From Cheilinus undulatus (lineage: Eukaryota > Chordata > Actinopteri > Labriformes > Labridae): a stretch of 64,000 nucleotides of DNA. The position numbers were made by a program, and so were the translations under genes. This document shows, piece by piece, positions 49,401 through 61,400 of this stretch (position 1 is its first letter; the number at the start of each line of letters is the position of its first letter). The notes below the pieces were generated by a model, which worked only from the letters and a program-made list of their open reading frames with translations, did no database searches and was not told the origin of the DNA. The DNA lies in assembly GCF_018320785.1 (NCBI RefSeq), contig NC_054867.1:33483855-33547854 (forward strand), given 5' to 3'.

Positions 49401-52400
49401 ACTGAAAATGACCTGAGGCAGAAGACTGAGTCAATGAAATGCTCCTCTACAAATGGGCCACTGACACGCTGGAGCCTGCACAGACACATCACACAGCAAA
49501 ATGTCTTATTGACAGAGACCTAGTTCTGGTGAAAACACCATCATCAAAATACTTCAGAATGATGCATCTAATGCTAAGACTAAAAGCCAAGGCCTTTGAA
49601 TATTTCCCAAAAACTAGAGCATGCAAGTTACTTATTAAGTACTTTTGAGAGAATCAGAGATTTGTCCAAGTGTTGAGACAAGCTCTTTAAAGTCACTGTA
49701 ACCAAAAACAGACAAAGAACTGTACAAATGCACAAGAAAATACAGTTTTATAGTATTCAAGTAAACTCTAAATGCTGTTACTACTACAGCAAACATGGTC
49801 ATATTAGCATTGCCAGAAGGGCATGGGAGGAGAGACGGTCTTATTAATTAACTGATGATGGATTTGATCTCTCAGATAAAATAATAAAAATCAGTATATT
49901 TGTTGGTGTATGTTTTTATCAGTTTTACAGAGCTACTTGGAGCAGCTGTAAAGTGGCATATGATATCACAGTGCAATTAATTAGCAAACAATTTAATGAA
50001 ACATTATTTTTTGTGTAACTCATTAAGGATGTGAAATAAATGTATTATTCTAACAGCTCTAATTGTAAACATTGTCCTTTTTACATCATATACCGCCTTA
50101 GATCCTGACCCTTGCCTGTGCGGCTGATAAAATCTCACACTGTGTGGGAAAAAGAAACTAAGGAGGAAGAAAGGTTTCTGTAAATTTTAGGAGAATTTGT
50201 GTGGACATTTCTACCAGTTTTATGTAGAGTGAAATCAAAATTCTTTTTTTATTGTAAATCTGTTATTTATGGGGATCAGATCAACAACACAAACTGCAGT
50301 CAGTGTGTCCCATGTTGTTACATCCTATCCCATACTATTGATTAGACACTTTGGTAACCAGAGGTCATGCCCTTTAGAAGCATGTTGTAATGCCATGTAT
50401 CGGTCATTGGAGCAGGTTATTGATATCTGAAGATCAATATAATGTCCTATCTTAGTCAGCAGTAAATATGCTTTAAGTTAATCTAATGATGATTGAGACA
50501 CATTAGACATCCATACAGCCCTAGTTAAATACTAAATTGGCTGAATGGTCATAGCTGAAGCCATCAATCAGCAGAGGATTTATTTCTCACTTTGAAATGT
50601 ACACAGTTTTTCTGTCATTTTTTCTGCTTTCTTGCTTGAACCATTGCTGAAGGCCAAGTCACAAAAAAAAACAAAAAAAAAAAAACAAAATCAAGCGTAC
50701 ATGGTATTCAAGAGAAAGTATCAAGACCACAAGCCTGGATACAAGCTTAGCTCAGGTTGTAGAGGAGGCGTCTATATGCTGAGGCCATAGTCCTCAAAGC
50801 ACCCGTTGTGCAATCGATTCCCAGTATCGGCACGTTTGGCGTATATCTTATCCCACTCTCCCTCCCAATATTTTCTGTCTCTCTCCATCTGTCCTGTCCA
50901 ATCACGACAAAAAGACCAAAACATAATCTTTTAAGAAATAAGAAGAAAACAGGCCCTACAAGAGATGTAACCTGGTGTGTTCAGGCTAATGGAGGGGGTG
51001 TTTTTGGAGTTTTTTTCAGGCTATTACCAGCACAAGACTTGAGGAGATCAAGAAGTAGAGTGTGAAGCACTTGTTGCAAAAGTGATACAGACCAGATGAC
51101 TGTAGAATTTACAAAACACTAAAAAAGAAAATCATTTTTCAAATTGATCTGCAATCCTTGATTTTTGGGGTGGATTTCTGACTGTGGGTGGAAGTGTGAT
51201 AAATATGTTTATTAACAGAAGAACAAGTTCTCTGTGTTGAATATGTAATATAGCTGGTGGTGTAATGGTTCATGGAGAAGTGGGTATATTCTTAACGCTC
51301 CAAGGTCCCCCCAGAAAAACTTACACGTAGGACCCTGCACGACACCACTACCTTTAGCAGTCGTGATTGCAGCATGGTGTTTGGGGTGGAAAAATGTTAT
51401 GCCTGTTGGTCCACAATAACTGTATGGTCTGAATTGAATCATTTGAACAACAACTTAATAGATGCCGTGAAGGGCTGATGTTCAGCATTTGGCTGATTAT
51501 TATACAGATAGCATAAACTGGTAAAAAAAAAAAGGTGCATTATTTTGGCTTCACTGTGATCATGCAATTTTACTTCATCACATCTAGCATGTGTTGTAGG
51601 GGCCCTGAAAAATGAGCACAGGCTGACTTCTACAACATGCCTACTCAGTGTGAGCTGTATTAATTTTGTTTACCCCTTACTGACAGGAGCCTGGTGCACA
51701 TTTTAGTTACATAAGCCCACTGTTGGGCTTCCTTTCACTGTAAACATGGAACATAATATAGGTGATTCAGATTTCAACGGGTGACCTCAACATGACTGAG
51801 CCTTCACTGCCTGAGCTGCTCAGCTCTCCCAAAAGGAGTGTTAGCCAAGTGGTGCCAGTCCCCGATTGTATGATTACAAAGGAAATTGAGGAAAAACCAT
51901 TTATTTGGTAATAAAGGGTAAAATTAGGGTAAGATACACGATAGTCATCAAGAGCTTTTATTAACCCTGAGGCTACAGTCTGTGGATGTACATAAAATGC
52001 TGATTCCTTTATGAGCACATTCATGTGGCTTTAAGGACCAGTAAAAAGTTATTTTACATCTATTTCCATTACACAACCAGCACATGTGTGTTGTTAGTCC
52101 GTGCCTCATGTTCGCTGCATACATCAGGCACAGCACTTTACAGACAGACAGCAGGCAGACAGTCATGCAGAGCAGAGGACACAATATACACCACCTGTGA
52201 CATTATCAACACAAACACTGAGCCATGCTTGGAGCTCTTTGTGTGTTAGTATGAGGTAAGAGTTTTTGTCTAAAGACATAAAAGAGAAGAATGTGAGGTG
52301 TACAGGATGCCTTGAGAATTCAGAGTTAATGGGAACATTTGTAAACCATGACATCAGGACCAGACGAGAAAATTACATTTAATGTGACTAATGAGAAACC

Positions 52401-55400
52401 TGCAGCCCATCTCCTGCCAGCACAGTGCTATAATGAGAGAATAATGAAACAGGAGGACAGAGACCTCTAATAACTTCAGTATGGAGGTGGTCCAACAGGC
52501 TGGGAGAAAATACAGTGTGAGAAACCTGCTGAAGTGTGAGACTAATAATGGATACAAAGAAATAGATAAATGTGAAAATGGAAAGATGTATTTTTTGCCA
52601 TTTGGGTCGATGACAATGAACCCTTTCTAAGCTTTTCTCATCTTACAGGCTTCATCTTTTCTCACTAAAAATGATTTTCTTTCCATTATGCCACCAGCAT
52701 GGTAAGTCAATGATCCATTGCTCTCTGCAAGTTTGAGGAAAATTTATTCCCTTTTTTGTAATTCAAACTGACCAGATTTAAAAGGGGAAGCCTGAATGTA
52801 AAGCCTGTACATAATATCATGTTGAGAGTATGGTTGATATGAGAATTTCAAACCTTGATTTCATTTTTCCCCAATCTCAATTACATTAGTAACAATTTCG
52901 ATTCCATGGCAACAAGATTAGAAGTTCAAGCTCCCCAATATTACTTTCTTTGTTTGTATTTACAATGATGGCATGAAATTCTGTTATAATTCTTTACCTA
53001 ACTGTTGCCAACATATTTGTGCAATTGATGGTGCATTTCCACAACGTATCACCACTGGTGTTGTGTTGGCTGTCATGGCAGCACTATGACAGCCCTGCCC
53101 TAGACTGACTGGCTACAGACTGTACATCTCTGACAGCCACTCTAACAGGCCGTTCACGTGAGACACCGTCTTTTAAGAACAGAAATGCACACTAAAACTT
53201 TCTAAACAAAATTGGATAAAATTTCCATTTAAGGTTAAGGTAATGGGTAAGATACCAAAATTTAAAAGTAAGAGACCTGACCTGCAAAATTGGACTCCAA
53301 AAATTTTATAAAGCTACATAGATATTGTAGCTACATAGCTACCACAGTTAAAGCTAAGCTCACAATGCAGCTACATATCTATGTTAACTTTAGCTACATT
53401 TGCTAAAGCTCAGGTTACTGAAGCTAACTTATGTAGTTATGTTAATTACATAGCTAGTGCAGCTTTGTTAGCTTTAGCTAAAGCTTATGAAGCTAAAGCA
53501 AGTCACTGTTTAACTACTTCTAAAACAGGTCTATAGATAGTTTTACCCCAGATCAGACCTCTGATCTTTCTTTCTGCTCTGTGATTTTACATCTCGCTTC
53601 ATAGCTTAGTTGCTGTTGTCCCCAAACGCTTCCACTTTCTAATAATATCACTGAAAGCTGACTCTGGAATATCCAGCAGGGATGAAATATCATAAACCTT
53701 CTTATTGCAAAGTTGATATTCATCACAGTACCACATTAGTCACTGAGCTCTTCAGATGATCCATTTTGTAACACATATGTTTGCACTGTATTGCAAGGTG
53801 CTTGATTTTATACACCTGAGGCAACAGGTCTGGCCTGACTGCAATAATTAGCAAGTGTGGACAAACACTTTTGTCCAGATAGCGTATTACTGAGCTGTTT
53901 GAGTTTCATGTGTGGCAATTAAATCCATGAGTTTTCATTTATTTGAAACACTTTTTCACACAAATAAATCAACAAAAGGTTTATTTAAGACTTGAGTTCC
54001 TCCCTGAAAGTCTAAAATCAGACCCAAACACAGAGCAGGTCAGGATTCATCACTGCCTTCCTCAAAAACCCTTCAGAAAAAAATGACCTAAACGGTGAGT
54101 TTTAGACCTCAGGTTGCTAGTTGAGGTAGAGTCCTACAGACAAATAAACCCCCCCCCACCCCGTCATTGTATTTCTTATTGCAGACCCAACCAGTGGCTT
54201 TAATATGTATGAGATAAGGAAATTATAAGTTGAAAATGATGCTAACTACTAAACGCCTCAGGCTCTTAGAAAGGCTAAAAAGGATAATCAGTGCAGATTT
54301 TATTAGCTTCATCATAAATGGCTCTAAATATATTGAGCCTAAAGGGTGCTTGTATTTAAATGACTCCTGAGTTCTACTCCACCAGCTCATCTACCCTGCC
54401 TCATGCACAACTACGTGTGCCGTAAATCAAAAACCTTTGTAAAGACATGCATTGTTGTTGATGACACAAAAAAGGAAGTTATTTGTCTATGTGGAACTAA
54501 ATAACATGAAACATAAAACAACAGATGACTAAAAAAGCATAAGGTCAACCCAATCATAACACCATCAACAACAAAAGCTCTGCAAAACAACAGCAGGCAC
54601 AAGCCTTCAATGCTGATCACAGATTACTCATTATCCCGTGAGCACTATTCATGTCTGGGGCTTGAGTTTCAAACTGAACAATGCAGCTCCATGCTTGAGC
54701 TCCCGGAGGAGTTCTGAGGACTGAGGATCATGTTCACCCACCTTTTTTTTCTTTACTGACACAGTCTGAGGAGGCAAACACAGATTTGAAGTACCATATG
54801 TGAAGTAAATCTCCCTTTTGTTATCTTATTTCTCTCTTCAGTCCCTCTTATTAGAGGGGTAGATGTGAGAGCTTCAATAACAGAAAGGCATTTCACTTAG
54901 CAATTAATGACGGGTTTGCCTTCTTTATGTTGAACACCACCGTACCAGCCTGCATTTATGATTTAACTTCTCTTCCTAATTTTTCGATGCAGTTTAAAAA
55001 ATGCATTGGAAGTTGTCAATGGATATTATTAAAAACAGATGCTGCAACATATAAAGACAAAATCCCCTCTCTCCCTCAGTGAGATCACATAGTTCTCACT
55101 GGGAAATCTGGCTTCAATACACAGTTTCCTGTGAGGGCAGGAAATGGTCTTCATTTCTGCAGCCAATTAACAAAGAACCAGTGTGAGCGTCGACCTTGGA
55201 GAGGCTTTCTTGAAATCAGGAGCCCGCTAATTCAATTAGGACTAAAAGGGCATTCTGGGGAAAAAGGGCAGCAGGGGAGTGTGAAAGGGCACGCAGTAAG
55301 GGCTGGGGTGTGGAGGATGTGTGCACAGACATGGAAGAGAGAGTAACTGCATGGCACACAACCAGCAAGAAAGTCTAGAAGGAAAGTAGAGACAGCATAC

Positions 55401-58400
55401 ATACACTGCAGAGTCAGGCAAAGCTGCTTCAGGGGCTGAAGATGGAGCTATTAAAAACCCAGCTGTAACATGTCCTCCTCTGTCCTGGCCTCAAGGATGT
55501 TTCTCTGAATCTACTGAAGCTGCAGCTCTGATGCAGCTGCAGAAACGTGACACTCATTAAACATCATTGTTGTATAAATATCTTTTAATGTCTTCTAAGG
55601 AAACATTTTTCTCAAAAACAAAGCATGCACTATCAGAGTCTGTGATCTGAGGTGAACTTCTTCCTACCATAAAGCTCTTAATGACACTGTTTGTAAGGCT
55701 TTCAAAGAAAGAAAAACTCTTAGAAAGGTTCAAACGGACATTTTAGCCATCACCATCTTGGTTTTAAGTCTTTAATTTTGTCTTAAGACTTGCAGTTTGT
55801 GGCTAGATTTAAACCTAATTCAACTCTCATTTTGGGTCGCTAGGGAACAACAGAAAAAGTGTTACTGAAAGTACAGTCATTTGATTTATTAGATATTTCT
55901 AACAAAAACACATTCACAAAAATTGCTCTGAGCAGCTCGCACAGAGCAACAGTAGTGTTTATTTGTAGAGCTATAGCTTTCAGTTATGTGACCAGGGGGG
56001 AGGGCTGAAGGGCAAAAAGTGCCTACAACAACAGGAGAGACTACTGACCATTAATCACAGTGTGAAGCTGCAGCACAGGGCATTTTATTCCACCTCCCCC
56101 AAAAAACTCATGTGTGCATCATCTGACAACAGCAGAAAGAGGAAGATACAAAAGTAAACTGTCAAATCAATAATATCAGAAAGGTCTGATGTTTTTGTAC
56201 AGTTACATCTAGGGTAGACGAGAAGCGTTCACTGAAAAAAGGAATTTGTGGACCTACTTTAAAAATGGCATCAATTTGTCTGAAGCAATTATTTTATTTA
56301 ACTCAAACTAACATGGTATGAACCTCACTCAAATTGCAACATATTAATTTGATTTGAATACATTTAAATAAATTGCTCGTAACAAACTGAAGCATTTTTT
56401 TAAAAGTGTGTCTGCAATATTTTTTCAGTGTTCCCTTTACTCTTCCCCCAGGATAAGTCTATGGCAAGTTTTATGTATTTACAAAGTGTTTAGGTCAATA
56501 TATGAAGAATGAGAAATTCTTTATCACTGAAGCATAGGTGAAGGTTAATTAGCTAACAATAGTTAAGTAAGTAAATGACAGCACCATAGATGACACTGGA
56601 AAATGTAAAGCATAAAATTAGATGTGCATCAGGAATGGAGGAGAAACTTGTTGATTTGTGGAGAGAAAACAAGTTTTTATCAGAAAGTGCTGTAACACAC
56701 CACAGATGAATGGACAAGGGAGGAAGCTGGACTGAAATGACAACTGCAATGGACTTAGCTTGACTGAATATAGCTAACAGCTAACCATGGTAGCTTCTAG
56801 GGGTGGGAATCATGAGTGGCCCCATGATAGGATATTATCACGATACTTGGGTCACGATTCAATTTTATTGCTGTTTTAAACATTTTGTAATACAGTGAGT
56901 ATTGCGATACCATATATTGCGATTTATACCATCTTTTCAACTGTTTAGATGATTTAGCATCAGTCTTGCCCTCATGTTTGTCGTATTTCCATGGTATTTA
57001 TTTTCATGTAGCACTTCTTGCAAACCTCATGTGTCATGTCCATCTCATTCGTGCCCTGCTTGCATTCCTAATGTCCTTCCCCTGGTGCTGCCATGTTTGT
57101 TTTACTAACTTTCTCCTGCTCTATGACCGTCACCTCTATCGACCTCACTGGACAAACAACTGTCCAAAAAAATTATCTTATTTTTCCATGAACGTAGACT
57201 TCAGTTCATATTAGTAATTAATTTGAAAAAATCGATACTTGGTGTACGAGACGATACGATAGCCTATATAACCGGACAAAATATCGCGATACTGTGCTGT
57301 ATCAATTTTTTTCTCCCACCCCTAGTAGGTACTATGCTCTAAAGTCGCATTTGACCATTTCAGATTTGGCATTTTGGGAGATGAGACTCGGCTGACACTC
57401 TGGTAGTCAGTGAACAGAATCTGTTAGTGTGTGTGGTGTGCTGTGTAGATCCTCTAATTCTACACCACACCCTATATGGTCAAATCTGTGATTATTTGTT
57501 GACATGTGTAGAGTCTCTCACACTGAAAACATCAGTTAAGATTTTAAAAATCTTTGTGTGCGTGGCAGTCTTAAGTGGCAACCATTCTCTGCAGTGGAGC
57601 AGAGAGCCTTTCCTGCCCACCAGGAGGCATTTCCATGAGCGTATGAGGTCACATACAAGTTATGAATTTGACCTCTTGATCTCTAATCACAGACTCCACA
57701 TCAGTAAAGGGTCTGGATATATAGCATTGCAAGTGTTCTGTTTTTTTCTACGTTTGCTGTCTAAGTTATATTGCATAGTTATGTATCAGCAGGCTCTCAC
57801 TTAAGCAGCAGAAATTGCCCATAAGAACAACAAAAAAAAGAACTGAAATGTTTTCTCTACTAATGACATACCAGCTCCAATCAATCTTATTCTGGCAGTG
57901 ATTTATTTGTCTCCATAGTGAAAGATCTTTACAAGAGCCAACAATTATTATGTCATCAGATGATGATAGATGATGTAGTGGATAGGTCACCATTAACGAC
58001 ATTAGTCTATTACCTTTACTTTAAACTCTAATAATAAAATCTGACACTTTAATGTCACTGGACAGTTGAGTGCAATAGAAATGACAGTGATCACAGAGAC
58101 ATCTGTCACACTGTGAATGTAATAATTCAATATGAGCTGAAAGTTTAAGTGTTTCAGTAAATCTTCTCTCATATGTGATTAATGACCAGCTGGTGGAGGA
58201 GGAAGAGTACAGCTCAAGCACTGTTTCAACAGCGTCATTGCCAAGTATAAAACAACCCAAACAAAAAAAATCAAATTTAAATGCAGGTTTTGTGACATTT
58301 CTGGCTGTTCTAGTCAGAATTTGCAAGACCAGTTCCTCCATAAATGCGCTGAGCCTCATCCCTCAAACCTCAGAGCATAAACACAAGAAGGAAAGCGATA

Positions 58401-61400
58401 CTGAAGAATGGCAGTGTGGCAGTAGACAAGGCCAGCCTCCTGTTTGTTTACATATTTCTGCCTCCATACAGAGAATAGCAACAGCAGGGGGAAAGCCAGG
58501 GGGACTTCCTATTTTGGGAAACAGCTGCTTTAAAGCAACAATTTCTGGAAAAAGGAGAGCATGGCAGGACAGGGAGCAGTAAAATACAGTAGTTTATAAG
58601 TCTGTGAGAGAAGCATGCATGTATAAACAGTACTGCCCAGACACCACTACTCAAAATACTTTGAACACAACCATCTCTTCAGAGCTCTGTAGCTGTGAAA
58701 TGCTGATTTAAATGCGCAAAACTTAAAAAGGACACTGGGGAGAGCCACAAGTAAATCCACTGAGAAATGAGTGTTGTTATTTGATATTAATGAACGGAGA
58801 CTGATCTCATAAAGGGGGCGGTCTGAGTCATTGGAAAAGTAAGCTGAGCTTTTAATACAGCATGTCTGATCAGGGATACTTAGCAGCTGCACGTCTGCAG
58901 TTGCTTCAAAGGCCATCTAATTGAACCTTTTCTCATGTTAGACAGATTAGGGAGATAAGAGAATATTTACACATCTGTTCTGTTTCTACTTTTATTGCTG
59001 CAGTTCTATTTAAAATACTCAAATACTTTAAATTATTTTTCACTAAGCCTGCTGTGGTAAGACTTGCATTACCCATCACAAATACTGCAGCATAATCTGC
59101 ATCGTATTTTGAAAAGTGGAGCCATACCTTCAACCTCCTCGTATCAGCCATGCTTGCTTTGATGATTCAGTAAGCTGCTACCGACGTCATTACTCTCGTA
59201 CGTGCGGTGCTGGGTTCGTGTCTGGCATGGAAAATAGACTACTCTTCCACTCTCTTCCAGTCACAAGGATGCGCTGAAGTACTGAAACATGGTACTGTTT
59301 GATTTTACATGAATCGATACTCGGGAGTACTGACACAATTTGGTCGGTACCTATAAAAGTACAGAATTCGGTACCCAGCCCTAGCAGTGGATAGAGTTGG
59401 AAACTGGGAAGAGAGTTTGAAGACTGGCAAGAGTCACAGGCTTTTTCTCAGTTTCAGAATCAGAATCAGAATCAGAATACTTTATTAAAAGTTCAGTAAA
59501 GTAAATGAGAGATTGTTTTTATTTGCAGACATTAGAGCATTTTCCACTCTGAGTGTAGAATTTAGCAGTAACCTGTCTCTCCCTTATCCTTCTTATATGA
59601 GTGTTAAAGCACACACATGTTCCACATTTACTCATGCATACTTGCATTCAGTTTTCCAGAATTTGGTCCACAACCCTAAAATTCCTGACCCTGGGCCCTA
59701 CCGGGCCTCTTTCCTTGGGTTATGTGATGCCTCAGCTCTAAAAGCTGATACTGCATGCCCATATGCTCTGCTAAAAAGTCTGGCTGTGGATAATCCTTTG
59801 TCTGCCTAATTCTCTGACTAAAATGCCTAAAAACTTGAATATACAGTGTAACTTCTGACAGGGATGGTGTCAGATATTTTTTAATGTCCCTTGCTTCTCT
59901 CGTGTGTCAGCGAAATCCAGAGTATACAGAAAAGGGAATATGAAATATGTGCAAACACTTTCACCAAGCTTACAGCCAACAACTGCGAGAACATCTGCGT
60001 CTTTGTATGTAAGGATGAGGGCACGCATGGAACTCCAGAACTGCACAAAAAGTCGCAGCTGCTTCTGTCATCACAACAGGCTTTAATGCAGCTGCAGCAT
60101 TTCTGTCTGTAACCAACGCTGAAACCAGACCTCCACTGTCTCAGAGCTGCCTGTCAGAGCAGCCTCACGTCCCACAGGACACGGTTACCCCACTCACTGA
60201 CCTCCAGTGACCCCTGTCTGTCAGGGCTGCAATGCTCTGAGGGAGAAAGCTGGAGAGGGCAGCTCCAATATCTGAGACCTTCAAGAAGGGATAGATTGAG
60301 GATTTTGGCCTTAAAGGAGGCAGCAGACTTATTTTACTACAGTTCCAGACAGTTTTGACCTAAAATGTGACCTGTAGAGCCGCCCAGCTTTTGAATCTGG
60401 CTTGTAGCCACTTTGTGTTTTTGTTTTAAAGCTTGGCTGATACAGCATAAAGGACCCAGTGTGACCTCACAAACCTGGTAACCTCAAACATTTGGCAGGA
60501 TTTGAACCTTAAAAGAGTCTGTCAAAAGAGAATAAGCTCCTGTCCTTTTTCTTTGAATTACAGTCACTTTGAGTTCACTTAATTTGTGCAAACACCAAGC
60601 TAGACGTGGATGTGTTTGTGCTTTACCTGCACTGAGGTGCTCTGAGGATTACATGGAGCTATAGCTAAGGACTTGGCTTATATGCTTTAGATTGACAGTT
60701 GACAGTGGTCTCTAACCCTGAGAGCACTCTTTCATGACTTAATGCTCTGCAGCCAGAGAGGAAGGATATAAAGGAGCACACAGATTTACCCCCAAAGTAG
60801 ACAGACTTTAATAATAAATATATACAGTAAGAGTCTGTCAGCCAGTATAAAGAACACCACTCATACTGGATGTAGTGTGTGTGCACAGAGCTGCTACTCA
60901 CTTCAAAGTGTGGGGGTGGGCTTGGCTGGGACATCACAAAGTACTGAACAGACAGGGTGAAGTAAGCCGTGCGGTAAGAGCTGATCTTCTTGTGGCCCTG
61001 CACCAGTTTGTACAGCTCCAGGCACATCAGGCCCGCCACTGCGGCTGTGGTAGTAGCTATGGCTGGGATGATCCTCCCAGCGATGCGCTTGCTCTGTGAA
61101 GGAGACAGACAAGAGTTCACTGAGTGCATCCTTAAAATGTACAGCTGGTCCTCTATACGCAGATAAAGATGCAATGTTATAGGGTTCCTGTCCTCAAATT
61201 CTATTTTTAAAGGGTTTTTAACTTTACTTCTCTTTTTGTTATTTTCTATTAAAAGAGTAACTAAACTCTCAGAGCACTTTTTCTCAGATAAAAACCTTTG
61301 TATATGGGAATTCAGAAGTACTGTTGATCATAAATCAGTTAGGGATAAGTATAAGAAGTAAAAAGAGAAGTAAAAGCAGTTATTGTATGATATAAAGATA

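Noticed and set aside
58175-58582. A 135-codon plus-strand frame
   Set aside because: No recognisable domain, codon use like the surrounding intron, and no start or poly(A) context.
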